Both the position numbers and the translations under genes were made by a program. The notes under the pieces were generated by a model that saw only the letters and a list, made by a program, of their open reading frames with translations, had not been told where the DNA came from and ran no database searches. From Omphalotus guepiniiformis (taxonomy: Eukaryota > Basidiomycota > Agaricomycetes > Agaricales > Omphalotaceae), in contig JAQOOI010000079.1 of the NCBI GenBank assembly GCA_028554645.1, positions 310,001 to 374,000 on the forward strand: DNA of 64,000 nucleotides, written 5' to 3'. Position 1 is the stretch's first letter. Each line of letters starts with the position of its first letter. Below are positions 1 through 11,417 of the stretch, in pieces.

Positions 1-408
1 TTCGATTAGAGTACGTATACCCTCCCGTCGTATGTTTACAGTTGTCCTGTCCAGCTTTGTTTTCGCGTAGCAGTTACCCCTCCGATGACCTTTTTTTTAT
101 GAATAGGGCCACGGATCATACCCCGTTGTGTGTAATAGCCTTTTGTCAAATCATGTAGCCGATGTAAATACTTTTGAATGTATTATTATTGTTTTCCCTT
201 TACTTCAAACTTTCTTGTATGTATGTCATTTGTTTTTTGAGGGTTTTCTTTTGGAACGAAGCAAGGGCAGGTGGTGGTATACAGAATCGTGAAAAAGTAC
301 GTATGATTCATTCATCACATGTATTTAGCGTGTATAAGCGTAAGTAGAATGTCCTCGTTTCACGACTTGAGATATATTTGATTGTAAGTATACTACGATT
401 TCAATGAG

Positions 409-1275
409 CTAAACCTGAGTATTATTCTTAGAAGCACCATTCAGCGCAACTTCATCCGTCTTCGTCACGTTCCGTGTACGTCTTTCTTGAGTATATTGCT
501 TCGGAACAAGTGCCAAACCGATGAGATAGAGCACCCAAAATATCTGTAAGAGATGATCGATAAGTCATCAATCGATTGATAGTGACGACAAAAGAATGGA
601 AGTAATACTTGCCACGATGAAGGCTATCCAAGCATCCTTTGCAGACATTGGAACGACATGTAGACCTCCGGTAGCAAAGGCCCATTCAGTATATAACCCG
701 TAATGAACCTAGAAATCAAGAATGAGATGAGAACCCTGTACCAAGCACTGGTAAGCTTTAATGCGATGACCGACCTGCTCTGCTGCCAAGATCAAAATGA
801 CCAACCCCAAGAACACGTGGAAGTAATTCTGCGGAGGTCTAGTTCCAACACCAAACGGACTAGGCGTCTTGAGGAAATGAACAAACAACCCCACAAAGAG
901 CTGGATTACGTAGAGGATCAAGAGCGTTAAACCCATTTTCTGGTGTGGATCAAGAAAGTGTCCTAGAGCGAGTTGTTGGGAGGTTTTCCATCCGTAGTAC
1001 CATCCGGAAAGGATGACGGGGGCGGAGAGGAAGAGTTGAAAGACGAAGTGGGCTGGGAACCATCTGTGGGAGGGAGGAATGGGGAATGGGGAGTTTAGCA
1101 TTTAGGGGGTTTATGTAGTGACTAGGTATAGATAGACACACGCATTCGTGAATGTCCTCGTGTATCTTGGAATGAGGGCACCGATAGGCAATAGAATCAA
1201 GAATCCAACTGTAGATAGAATCGCATGGTTCCGTGCCATAATTTCAAGCGGTTGCAAGGGTATTGACATCGACAT
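409..1275 (-). CDS. Cytochrome b561-domain membrane protein, 4 exons, 217 aa
   Basis: Predicted membrane haem-b electron carrier of the fungal cytochrome b561 / DOMON-b561 group. Exons on the minus strand are 1275-1142, 1063-775, 708-613 and 543-409, and together they give an uninterrupted 217-codon frame. The protein shows five or so hydrophobic helices. Candidate haem histidines lie in NHAIL, FPAHFVF, DPHQKMG and PPQNYFH, and the last helix ends in VLYLIGLALVPKQY, typical of the family's C-terminus. Intron 3 uses a GC donor (GCAAGT) with a normal AG acceptor. The chosen ATG leaves no DOMON domain. Sequence just upstream ends in a plausible acceptor (ttaccaag), so a further 5' exon cannot be excluded. 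The fold is a confident call; the electron partners are unknown. Confidence 0.82.
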
Positions 1276-2949
1276 CTTGGTAAGAGAAGTTATGAAAGAG
1301 ATAACGAAGTGATATCAGTGAAATATAAAGTAGTTGTCGACTTGAATGCTGAGGAGGTGGTCGTTCGAGGGTAAAGCTTGAAGCTTAAGGTGGCAAAAGG
1401 GAAAGGTGAATGATGTTGCGAAAGTATGGATGGGATCGTTCGATTTCAGTCAGTCAACGCCTGGACTTGAAATACTTTGTTGGCTGTCAGGGCGTGTGAA
1501 GCCACGATACATTCTCGTGAAGGGAACATAGAATCAAAGGGATCACCGCCTTCGAGTTGCACTGCGGCGTCGAATCATGGCTGTGTGGGAGTGAAGACAC
1601 TTCAAGTGGAAATAAATCTGACGGAAAGTGACGATGGGGGGTGTTGCAGGGGTATGTGAAATCCCAGAGAAGTGATTGGTCTCATGAATGGAAGAAAGTA
1701 TGAATGATAGTAGCCGGAGAACTGGCCAATTAGTTCCCGAGTACCGGCAGACTGTACACCTTCAACCGTCAACATCTCAACAGCAATTTGGTCGAATCCT
1801 ATCGAGTTAATAAGTCTAAACGTGGGGCGACCACAGCAAGGATTGGAGGAGGATTAGTAGCTTTACGGAAAGAACTGCTGCGGAGTATTGCATTCGTGAA
1901 CATTTAGAAGGAAGCTGCGGGAAAATGTCGAACGACCTTCATTTCCACAATCAGGGTAGCAAGCTCTCACGAGAACAGAGTTGGACAGAAGATATGGAAA
2001 ATCGAAGAGGCTCGAAACGTGGGCTGGTCGGTGATGACATGGACATTCCAAAGCTGCCTCGATCAATAAGATTCAGGTGATAATAGGCTAATAGGTGAGT
2101 TTTAGACGTACATTGAATATCTAAAGTTGAACGTTGAACAATGGCCTGATGCTTGAAATAAAAGCCACACGTCACTGTATGAGCTGGATTTGTGAATTCC
2201 AAGAGTACGAGTCGCTTGTGGCGTAAAGCGTATAGAACCTCTATGGGTCAAAATAGATGCGGAGAAAGGACGGGAAAGCACGCGAGCCGCTGGAGGATTA
2301 AGTATTTTTGGACCTTGAAAAAACTAAATATGTATACCAGTCAAACCACGAATGTCGGGTCATTCACAGGTAGAGGAGACTTACAAGCTTTTTACTGGGA
2401 GCGAAGACAGTCTGACCGGGTGGCCGGTACCCACAATATAGTGTGAATTTGCGGGCAATGCGAATCGGAGCGGGCAGGGAGTGTGAGAGTAGCTACATAT
2501 AGCTTTGTAGGATGAGGATTGGACAGTTATCAGATGAATTTTACATGGATGTTTTACGGAAGTCAATTGAAAGTCCAAGAGAGAGATCGATGTTGGCAAC
2601 CGAAGGCAATCGTTCAAAGTGACGTGATGGATTAGGATTTGAGTGAGCATGAGAGCACTGTGAAATACTAGGACTCAGCCGCCGGCAGGTGTTCAGAATG
2701 ACGAGCGAATGTCTCCTGCTTAACAATTCACCCATTGTCAAACTCGACCATTCTGACCACCGTCACACGACAAATTTCAGAGGAAGAATAGCCGTACAGC
2801 GTAGGTGGATGACTTCGCGTTGGGGTATAACATCGATAGGAAACATGGTCTTATGACAGGCCAGTGAAGCAGTGTTATGAGATACGAATTCATGCAAGTA
2901 GATCGAGGTAATATACCTCTCAAAGGAGGTGGACGAGGACTTCATAGCT

Positions 2950-2950
<1 letters not shown>
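1276..2950. other. No supportable gene
   Basis: Only short overlapping frames on both strands. I looked for a DOMON domain upstream of the b561 gene and for the C-terminal half of the neighbouring helicase and recognised neither. Confidence 0.4.
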
Positions 2951-3583
<633 letters not shown>

Positions 3584-3783
3584 CTAAAGCAAGGGTGCTG
3601 ATGAGAACTCGGTAGAGCGCAGGCTGGGATTTGGTCATTGTGTCTGCATTGTCGCGCTTGGAAGGAATGATGAGCAGATTTTAGCGTGACGTGACGTGAC
3701 GATGAGACCGTAGAGCACCATGATGAAGGCCACTCAGTCCCGCACTGACTTTTATGCAAGCGACTACTTCAAAGTGAACGAAA

Positions 3784-4623
3784 ATGACCAGCCTAGAATG
3801 GGACGAAGATATTTGTCAAGAAACCACAAGTACCCCCGATCCGCCTTACGCTCAGCTTACAGATAGGGCAAAGCAGGAGTGTCAGAAGGTACGCTGTACT
3901 CACCAACGCAATTAAAATGAGAACGTTTACTGGAAAGTCTCCAACTAAAGAGATTGCGAGCCTTTTGGGCTGTTCGTGCACCTCAGGAAGAACTCGACCC
4001 ACGAATCATCGAGCTAACGACGAGTGACAATGATGTTGAGTTGGATGAGATTCCGTCTCTGCATTACGGGCTCGTGGTTCCTCTCGATGCTCTCGAGCCT
4101 TGCGTTGTCCGTCATGGTCTCAAGGTTGCCTTACGTGGTACACCGAGATACTCTGAGGCACAAGACCCGGATTACGTTCTCCAGGCTGTCGCGACCTTTC
4201 TCCAGAATAAGGGTGGCCTCCCAATTACTACCCCATTTCCTCTGGAAGAGCGCACCGACCGCATTCTGTTTGCTTTGGATGATACGGAAACATTTCGTCA
4301 CAAGAGATTCAAATTGTGGAACAGATTCATAGGCCGTGCTCTACAGGCAATCCGGGACGAGTTTGGTCTTGGGGACCAGAAGGCGATGTGGTGGTGGGAT
4401 GTTGATTGTGGCTTGAAGTGCGTCTCGTTTCCTGTTTTTTTTTTTTTTTGTTTGAAGCTACGCTGGACTCATCACCATGTACAGTTATACTTGTGCAATC
4501 CCTGACTACAATCCACCTCAAATTAATCCGGAGCCGGAAGATTCATTGATTTGGGGACACGATACTAGTGACTCTTCTGATTCCGACCTTGATGATTCCG
4601 ATAGTGGGAGTGAGTCTGAGTAG
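3784..4623 (+). CDS. Orphan 'MWWWD' family protein, copy 1 (236 aa, 3 exons)
   Basis: First of eleven paralogues; I do not recognise the family. Exons are 3784-3888, 3951-4417 and 4485-4623, with intron phases 0 and 2, the same in every copy. Exon 1 encodes an acidic start (SLEWDEDICQETT) ending in DRAKQECQK. Exon 2 encodes the core: APQEELDPRIIEL, a SLHYGL block (PYLHYGL elsewhere), ALRGTPRYSE, LEERTDRILFALDDTET, and GLGDQKAMWWWD. Exon 3 encodes IPDYNPPQINPEP and a tail of alternating Ser/Asp/Glu. There is no signal peptide or membrane segment. The tryptophan run and acidic tail suggest an intracellular binding protein, but function is unknown. This copy belongs to subgroup A with copies 2, 4 and 11. 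A poly-T run sits inside intron 2. Confidence 0.85.
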
Positions 4624-4946
4624 CTGAACTGCACTGCAGATTGTACGTTTGTAATTTTTTCCTACGAGCTATCATCGCCGTCTACTTTGCGAGAAGTGAA
4701 CTACGAGAACGAGTGCAGAGACATACTTGTTCGTATCTACTACCCTTTACGCAGGAAGCCACATTATCGACTGTGCACTCAGCTTCGTATCTGTTCGTAA
4801 CAGTAGACAGACACTCAAAGTAAGGCAATCCATTACACTTTCTGAGTGGCTTGATGACTCATCAAGTAGTGGTCTCCTTCGACGCGTACCATGACATTTT
4901 TTCCTCTTGACTTCAAAGACTTTCAAACTTAAAGTCGGTGAAAGAA
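4624..4946 (+). promoter_or_regulatory. Copy 1 3' flank and copy 2 promoter
   Basis: The segment at about 4675-4830 (tctactttgcgagaagtgaa onward) recurs in diverged form at about 49150-49330 and about 56540-56720, so it belongs to the duplicated unit around family genes. ACGCGT at 4882-4887 lies 60 bp before the copy 2 ATG, followed by a pyrimidine-rich leader. Confidence 0.5.
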
Positions 4947-7900
4947 ATGAGCCTGGAATGGGACGAGAATATTTGTCAGGAAACCACGGGTACACCAGAC
5001 TCGCCTTACGTTCAGCTTACAGATAGGGCTGAGCAGGAGTGTCGGAAGGTACGTGTCAGAAATGAGTACACGTAAGTACGAAGTTCAAGTACTCAGGCGA
5101 ACCACAGATAGTGGGAAACGACTGATATAATTAGTTACAGTACCTGTCAGAAATGAGTACACGTAAGTACGAAGTTCAAGTACTGTAGATGTCGAAGTAA
5201 GTATGTAGTTTAGGAATAGTAATATAGAAGAATACACACCTCAGGCGAACCACAGATAGTGGGAAACGACTGAGGTGTACGTGAAGCAAATCGATAGGTA
5301 TATGTGGCCGATCAATCGACCAGAACGGTAAGTATCGATGAAACAAATAGGAGGGGATCGAGTAAGTATAGGAGCTAAGTAATTTAAAAGGAAGTCGTGT
5401 TTCTATAAACGGAAGCAGTTAAGTACGAAAGGCCGTGTATAAGAGTAAGGGTATACCATGGAAGCACCAGGGCTTCATACGAACACTTCAACACTCCCCC
5501 TGAAGCCCGAGGAGGCTTCCCATCACTCCCTTAATCCCATCAAGCATACAAACTTCTCCACTGCGGGGCGAGGTAAGGACTTAGTCAGGATATCTGCAAG
5601 ATTGTCGGACGAGGCAACATAAGTGAATCGAAGCTCCCCTTCACGTACGACGTCGCGAATCCATGCCCAGTTCGTGTCAAAGTGTTTGGTGCGGGCGTGA
5701 TGGGTGGTAGTTTTCGTCAACGCCAAAGAACTTGGATTGTCAACGTAGATCTCGGGTGTACCTAGGATTCGACGCCGGATTCCTTTGAGGAAGTTCACCA
5801 TCCATTTGGCCTGCTTCCCGGAGTGGACTAAGGCGATGTATTCGGCCTCGGTGGTGGACAGAGCGACGACGGCCTGTTTCTTGGAGCTCCATGAAACTGC
5901 TCCCCCTGCTACTAAGAAGACATATCCCATTGTAGATTTCCTTGTAGCCTCGCCGTGTTCGTCTTGTACATCCGCGTGAGAAGCGTCACTATATCCTTTG
6001 ACCTTCACCCCCTCTTCATCTTCACCCAAGTTCTCCTTCCGTCGATATGTGATTTTATAATGCACGGTCGCGCTGAGGTATGCTAGAATATGTTTGCCGG
6101 CTGACCAGTGGACAGGACGTGGGTCGGATGCGAACCGCTGAAGGAGAGACACTGCGTAGGCGATGTCGGGTCTAGTTCCTTGGGCGATGTGGTTGAGACA
6201 TCCGAGAAGGCCCATATAGTCTTTATCGTGCATGAATTGTTGGTCCTCGGCGGAGACAGGAGTCGGTTGGCTTCCCGATAAGTCTAGTCCTGGAGATAGA
6301 GGCATATACTTTGGAGAACAGCCTACCATTTCAAACCGTTCCAGCGTGCTTTCGATAAGAGGACGTTGATGGATAGAGATGTCTCCATTGGTGTGATATT
6401 CCAACGCGATTCCTAGACACACGCCTGGCCTGCCGTCCCTTCGAAACTCAAACTTGTCCCCCAACTCCTTCTGAACCCTCTCCGCATCCTCGTCTGTCGT
6501 TGACGCACCCATTACGTCGTCAGTATAGGTGGTGGTAATTGTTTCGCCTTTCTCAGTAGCTCTGTACCGAACACATGGGTCCGCGGAGATAGAAGAATGG
6601 TCGAGGTCTCGAAAGGTGTCGTCGAGGAGGCGGTACCAATTATTTCCGGCGTCCTTTGTACCATAGAGATTGATATTTTGTTGAAGGACTGTTTCGGAAC
6701 CGTCTTGAAGGCCATAGTGCTCTTTGTACCCGTCAGGAACTCGGAGATAATTGGTGGTTTGAGGTTTTGCGTTTAGATACGCAGCTGCGAAATCTCCAGC
6801 CCACAGTTTGAGATTGAAGTAAGCCGCCAGGGCGATCACGAATCTAACGGACTCGTAGCGAACAGTTAGAGAATATGAGTCATAATAATGGATTCCTTGC
6901 TTCTGCGTATGCCCCTGTGCCACCAGTCTGACCCTTCGCTTCACTACCTTCCCTTCCTCGTTGGTTACGACGTCGAACACAAATCTCGTCCCAATTAACT
7001 TCATCCACTCTTCCCGAGGTACTGGAGTAAACGCCTTCTTTTCGTCTAGTCGTCCTATTTCCTTATCCAAAGCTGCACCCCAGAGATCGAGTCTCGTAAC
7101 TGCCTCGGCATAGTTTAGTGGTACCCACTTGTTGTCCGGTTCCTTTGCCAGAGGTTCATCCTGCGCTATCAAGGCTACCGATTGATCCTCCTCGTCAAAC
7201 TCAGGAAGTAATGGTTGATCCTCGACATTCCAGTCTCCTGCCCAATTTTCCCCTTCTCTCTCGGCTTGTTTTTCCTCTTCTAGAAACGCTTGGGAATCCT
7301 TCATGGCCTGCGAGATGTTTCGGATGCGTGAAGACCTGCGTGGTGGCTCGGTCGATATGGCTTTAGTTCGACGAGGTGCCGGTGGAGGTAATGGAATCTG
7401 AACTGTAGACGTTGGCGGAGTGTGTGGCGCTGTGGGGTGTCTAGCCGAATTTGTCGTTGTAATTTCATCCTCGGTCCGGGCCGGTTCGACGTCGACAGGT
7501 GTGGTTTGTTGATTCCTGTGGGTGTTGGTTGACTCTGCGCTGTTGAGAAAATCGCTGACTACGTCGTCTGTCTCCCCCTCAGAGTCAGACATCCAATGCC
7601 CGCTTCCTTCGTCAAAAACCACATCTCGGGACCATAGGATTTCTCGCGACCCCCACACTTTGCACCTATAGATTCCAGGAGCGTCATACCCAACAAGTTG
7701 GCACTTAATCGACCGTGGGTCGAGTTTACTTCCACCTTTCTCCTTTGGAATGTGAACATAACACGTTGATCCCCATACGCGTAAGTGGGCAACGTTCATC
7801 ACAGTCTTCGTCCACTTATTGTTTGGGATCTGACTAGGGCATCTCGAAGAGGGAAGAAGGTTCCCAACATATATCGCAGCTGAGCATGCCTCCGCCCACC

Positions 7901-10900
7901 ATTCGGCACCTAGTCGAGCTTCCAATAGCATGACTCGGACATTACCAATGAGTACTCCAATAGCCCTCTCTGCTACACCGTTCGAAGGAGACGAATATGC
8001 TGCCGTGAGTTCGTGGAGGATCCCATGTTTCTCGAACCACGTAAGCCACATCTGGGACTTAAATTCGGGTGCATTGTCCGTGCGTACAACTTTCAGAATA
8101 AAGCCAGTTTGTTTCTCAGAGGTTACGCGATAGTGTTCTAGTCGATTTAGTGTGGTTTCAGCAGTTCTGTCCTCCAGAAAGTAGCCATTCTTCCTTGAGG
8201 TTCCCCCATCCACGATGACCATGGCATAAGCAGCACCTCCAACTGATCTCACTCGTGTAGGGCCAAACAAGTCAATGTACACGCGTTCCAAAGGGTTAGT
8301 TTCATTTCCCCGGTCTCCATCGAATGGACGGCGTCGATGGTTAGCTAATACGCAGTCTTCACAGGTACCAGACTCCTTGGAGGTCATCTCGAGCCCGGTG
8401 ACTAGCTTGGATGCTTCGGAGATTCGGCCTGCTCCAGCGTGAGCAAATCTCCTGTGCCACAATTTATTGTCGCCGGGGGCATTCAAGGATCGAGCAGCTA
8501 GAGCGGTCGGGACAGACAGTGTGAACGAACCCTCGACAAGGTATAGACCGCCAGTGAGTTTGCCGCTGAAGACTTCGGACCCACTTGGCTCATGGAATAT
8601 GATTCGACCTCCTCCGATCACCATCTTCCACTTCAGGTCATCAAGTAAACCGACGGAAATTAGATTCGACGCGATGTCAGGAGCGTGAAGGGCGTTTCGA
8701 AAGGTGAGCAGATGGGATTTATTGTTGTGGACTACTCGTATTTCAACATCTCCCACTCCAATAATTTCGAAGTTCACCCCTTGTTTAGAGGAATTACCCA
8801 CTGACCCTCGTTTTGCAACGTAGGTCTTGAACATGTTCCTATCACGGAAGAAATGTGCGGAGGCTCCGGTATCTGCGAACGTTCGAGGACTGTCGTTTGA
8901 CGGAGAGCTAATAGCAGCGTGAGCTACTGCTGTAAGGGCGTAGTGAGTTCCAGTAACGACATCGCCACCTCCTGTCGCCAATGCCTGGTTCGCAACTGGG
9001 GGTAGAAGGGGAGCGTCTCGTTTCCCCTTCCACCATTTAGGATACTGCCCCTGCTTTCCTCCACCAAGCTTCCAACAATTCTCGATAGTATGTCCCTTCC
9101 CTTTGCAATTCTGATTGGTGCAGACAAGATCAGGATTGGCTGGTCCTCGGTTCGGCCCGCGAGTTGAGGCCAAAGCTGCTTTTAGTTCGGCAACTTCAGT
9201 TTGAAGCGCAGTAACACGATCGGCAGTTGTCGTGACCGTAGCGTTGGTATCCCCCCCCAGGTGCATGTAATATTCATCTAGCCTGGAGACAATCGCATTG
9301 AAGTTCTTCTCTCCCATTAAGGTACCAGTAATTACCACCCAAGTGGCAGTTCTAGGAAACGAATCAAGGAAAATCGTGGTGAATTGTTCCTTCGAGATCG
9401 AAGCGCCACAATCATTGGCCTCTTTCAATAGAAGCCTCATTTTCTCGGCGTACCCACCCTCCCCTCCTATTTTCATCCCTTCCGTATACCTGCATGCACG
9501 TAGGTTGTCCTCCTTACGCTGGCGAGCTATGGTAGTAGCCTGAACAAACTCGGTTTGCAAATACGTCCACAGACTTTTGGACGACATTCCGCGGGGGATA
9601 CCGAGGCCATCAGGGTTCTTTATATTCTGCCAGAGCGTGAGATAGGCTACCGATTCTCGCAAATCGTATTCGAGCGCACTCGGATGAGGATCATTGATAG
9701 CGGTACTCGTAGGCGGCGTGACATATGGCGAAGGAGTGTTCAAGGGGTTAGCGGCCTTGCCTTCCCAGTATAGGTGAAGGCCTTTAAGCTTGCCGATGGG
9801 TAATATACTCTCTTTGAACGGTATGAGGTTCTCGCCGTTGAACCTCTGTTCATCGGGTAACATTTGGATTGTGGTATAGTTGCTAGGGGTATGTGAAGCC
9901 ATTGTTACGACGACTTTCGTTCACGATTTGGTTGAGTCGATTCTGGGTATTATAACTGTGTATTCGCTGTGCAGTGTTAAGGCGCGGGGCCCATAACCTG
10001 TCAGAAATGAGTACACGTAAGTACGAAGTTCAAGTACTCAGGCGAACCACAGATAGTGGGAAACGACTGATATAATTAGTTACAGTACCTGTCAGAAATG
10101 AGTACACGTAAGTACGAAGTTCAAGTACTGTAGATGTCGAAGTAAGTATGTAGTTTAGGAATAGTAATATAGAAGAATACACACCTCAGGCGAACCACAG
10201 ATAGTGGGAAACAACTGAGGTGTACGTGAAGCAAATCGATAGGTATATGTGGCCGATCAATCGACCAGAAACGGTAAGTATCGATGAAACAAATAGGAGG
10301 GGATCGAGTAAGTATAGGAGCTAAGTAATTTAAAAGGAAGTCGTGTTTCTATAAACGGAAGCAGTTAAGTACGAAAGGCCGTGTATAAGAGTAAGGGTAT
10401 ACCATGGAAGCACCAGGGCTTCATACGAACACTTCAACAGTACGTGCAAAACGCGATTCAAGTTAATACGAGAATCGTAGCTGAAGCTCTCAACCTACAG
10501 AGATTACGAGCCTATCTAGCTGTTCGGCAACCTCAAGAAGTCCTCGACCCACGTATCATTGATCTATCAACGAGTGGCACAATGCCCTTCGACAAGATTC
10601 CATATCTACATTACGGACTCAAAGTCCCTCCCGACGCTCTCGAGCCTTGTATTACCCGCAATCACATACAAGTCGCTTTGCGTGGGACACCTCGATACTC
10701 CGAGCCACAGGACCCAGTATTCGCTCTCCAAGCAGTCAAAAAATTCGTCCAAAACAAAGGTGGACTCCCAATCCGAACCGTCTTTTCTCTCGAAGAGCAC
10801 ACTGAACATATTCTGTTCGCTCTGGATGATACGGACTTACTTCGTTCGGTGAAATTCAAATTGTGGGATGAACTTATTGGTCCTGCTCTACAGGTCATCC

Positions 10901-11167
10901 GGGATGAGTTGGGTCTCAGTGGGGACCAGAAGGCGATGTGGTGGTGGGATTCAAAGTGTGGTTTGAAGTGCGTCTCGAGTTTTTCGCTTCTTCTTCTTGA
11001 AGTTTACTACTTTGACTAAGTCACTTGATATATGCAGTTATACCTCTCCAATCCCTGACTACAACCCACCTCAAATGAATCTGAAGCCGAAGGTGTCGTT
11101 GATTCGGAGGCACATTGATTTCGACACTTCTGATTCCGACTTCGATTCCGAAAGTGGGAGCGAGTGA
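4947..11167 (+). CDS. Orphan 'MWWWD' family, copy 2, with a copia element in intron 1
   Basis: Exons are 4947-5048, 10501-10967 and 11038-11167, giving 232 aa in an open frame. Exon 1 encodes MSLEWDENICQETTGTPD and ends at a normal GTACGTG donor; exon 2 starts after CAACCTACAG. Intron 1 is 5,452 nt because a complete copia element in the opposite orientation lies five bases after the exon. Without the element and one target-site copy the intron would be 61 nt, as in other copies. The core reads PYLHYGLKVPPDALEPC and GDQKAMWWWDSKCG; one Ser is inserted in the usual GLGDQK. The tail is shorter than in copy 1 and ends SESGSE. Coding capacity is intact; whether the large intron is spliced cannot be told from sequence. 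Confidence 0.8.
5049..5053. repeat. Target-site duplication GTACG (left)
   Basis: GTACG immediately precedes the left LTR and is repeated at 10440-10444 immediately after the right LTR. It is the splice-donor sequence of intron 1 of family copy 2. Confidence 0.9.
5054..5493 (-). repeat. 3' LTR (left in window), 440 bp
   Basis: Starts TGTCAGAAATGAG and ends CTTCAACA on the plus strand. The block tgtcagaaatgagtacacgt and the block aggcgaaccacagatagtgg each occur twice within the LTR, so it contains an internal duplication. Confidence 0.93.
5494..5510 (-). other. Polypurine tract of the copia element
   Basis: On the minus strand this reads as a purine-rich run ending AGGGGGAG directly against the 3' LTR, where plus-strand priming is expected. 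Confidence 0.7.
5523..9902 (-). CDS. Copia Gag-Pol polyprotein, 1459 aa
   Basis: Single frame with all copia domains in order. Residues about 1-250 are Gag. A zinc knuckle (CTNQNCKGKGHTIENC) follows near 265. The aspartic protease motif FADTGASAHFF lies near 345. The integrase has a zinc-binding H-H-C-C module (HRRFAHAG ... CEDCVLANH) and a D-D-E triad (ERVYIDLFGP, VVRTDNAPEF, GVAERAIG), between about 480 and 690. Reverse transcriptase starts near 990 (RRVRLVAQGHTQKQG) with active site TYTDDVMG (YTDD instead of the usual YVDD). RNase H near 1310-1400 has GYSDASHAD and STTEAEYIAL. There is no frameshift or stop, so it may produce replication proteins. Length is normal for fungal copia elements. 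Confidence 0.96.
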   Translation of the reverse strand: MASHTPSNYTTIQMLPDEQRFNGENLIPFKESILPIGKLKGLHLYWEGKAANPLNTPSPYVTPPTSTAINDPHPSALEYDLRESVAYLTLWQNIKNPDGLGIPRGMSSKSLWTYLQTEFVQATTIARQRKEDNLRACRYTEGMKIGGEGGYAEKMRLLLKEANDCGASISKEQFTTIFLDSFPRTATWVVITGTLMGEKNFNAIVSRLDEYYMHLGGDTNATVTTTADRVTALQTEVAELKAALASTRGPNRGPANPDLVCTNQNCKGKGHTIENCWKLGGGKQGQYPKWWKGKRDAPLLPPVANQALATGGGDVVTGTHYALTAVAHAAISSPSNDSPRTFADTGASAHFFRDRNMFKTYVAKRGSVGNSSKQGVNFEIIGVGDVEIRVVHNNKSHLLTFRNALHAPDIASNLISVGLLDDLKWKMVIGGGRIIFHEPSGSEVFSGKLTGGLYLVEGSFTLSVPTALAARSLNAPGDNKLWHRRFAHAGAGRISEASKLVTGLEMTSKESGTCEDCVLANHRRRPFDGDRGNETNPLERVYIDLFGPTRVRSVGGAAYAMVIVDGGTSRKNGYFLEDRTAETTLNRLEHYRVTSEKQTGFILKVVRTDNAPEFKSQMWLTWFEKHGILHELTAAYSSPSNGVAERAIGVLIGNVRVMLLEARLGAEWWAEACSAAIYVGNLLPSSRCPSQIPNNKWTKTVMNVAHLRVWGSTCYVHIPKEKGGSKLDPRSIKCQLVGYDAPGIYRCKVWGSREILWSRDVVFDEGSGHWMSDSEGETDDVVSDFLNSAESTNTHRNQQTTPVDVEPARTEDEITTTNSARHPTAPHTPPTSTVQIPLPPPAPRRTKAISTEPPRRSSRIRNISQAMKDSQAFLEEEKQAEREGENWAGDWNVEDQPLLPEFDEEDQSVALIAQDEPLAKEPDNKWVPLNYAEAVTRLDLWGAALDKEIGRLDEKKAFTPVPREEWMKLIGTRFVFDVVTNEEGKVVKRRVRLVAQGHTQKQGIHYYDSYSLTVRYESVRFVIALAAYFNLKLWAGDFAAAYLNAKPQTTNYLRVPDGYKEHYGLQDGSETVLQQNINLYGTKDAGNNWYRLLDDTFRDLDHSSISADPCVRYRATEKGETITTTYTDDVMGASTTDEDAERVQKELGDKFEFRRDGRPGVCLGIALEYHTNGDISIHQRPLIESTLERFEMVGCSPKYMPLSPGLDLSGSQPTPVSAEDQQFMHDKDYMGLLGCLNHIAQGTRPDIAYAVSLLQRFASDPRPVHWSAGKHILAYLSATVHYKITYRRKENLGEDEEGVKVKGYSDASHADVQDEHGEATRKSTMGYVFLVAGGAVSWSSKKQAVVALSTTEAEYIALVHSGKQAKWMVNFLKGIRRRILGTPEIYVDNPSSLALTKTTTHHARTKHFDTNWAWIRDVVREGELRFTYVASSDNLADILTKSLPRPAVEKFVCLMGLRE
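9987..9998 (-). other. Primer-binding site: half-tRNA (initiator Met) type
   Basis: The minus strand directly after the 5' LTR reads GGTTATGGGCCC. Its complement GGGCCCATAACC matches the anticodon arm of initiator tRNA-Met, with CAT as the anticodon. Copia-type elements are known to prime from such an internal tRNA fragment. The match to the tRNA is from memory of the conserved arm, not from a search. Confidence 0.7.
9999..10439 (-). repeat. 5' LTR (right in window), 441 bp
   Basis: Near-identical to 5054-5493. The visible differences are one extra A (cgaccagaaacgg) and one G/A change (aaacaactgagg). The ATG of the polyprotein lies about 100 bp inside this LTR. Confidence 0.93.
10440..10444. 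repeat. Target-site duplication GTACG (right)
   Basis: Second copy of the 5-bp duplication; the host intron resumes here (gtacgtgcaaaacgcg). Confidence 0.9.
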
Positions 11168-11417
11168 TTGGGCTACTGATTGTATCTTCGTCATGATACA
11201 AGTTCTTTGTCACGCCGGATGCTGCACCTACGTATGACCTACCAATCTCACAATGGGAGAATAGTATTAACAGTCAGACAACAAGAAGAGAAATAAATGT
11301 ATATTTAAACACTGTCTCGGTACATATAACACAGAGTCCTAAAATTTGTAACAAATCTCTCCTAACCATTCGCATTCAGGAGTCCATGTTTCCTCTCACG
11401 AGATGCGTGTTAAAGGT

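Larger units (their letters stand above)
5054..10439 (-). mobile_element. Complete Ty1/copia-type LTR retrotransposon
   Basis: 5,386-bp element in minus orientation: TG...CA LTRs at both ends, 5-bp target duplication GTACG, a primer-binding site next to the 5' LTR (9987-9998), a single 1,459-codon gag-pol frame (9902-5523), and a purine-rich tract next to the 3' LTR (minus strand of 5494-5510, ending AGGGGGAG). The LTRs differ by eye at only two positions and the frame has no stop, so the insertion is recent and possibly still competent. It sits antisense within an intron of its host gene, an orientation less likely to end the host transcript. Confidence 0.95.

Noticed and set aside
9981..9998. 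Possible tRNA-Met gene fragment
   Set aside because: Only the anticodon arm is present and it abuts the LTR, so it is the primer-binding site.
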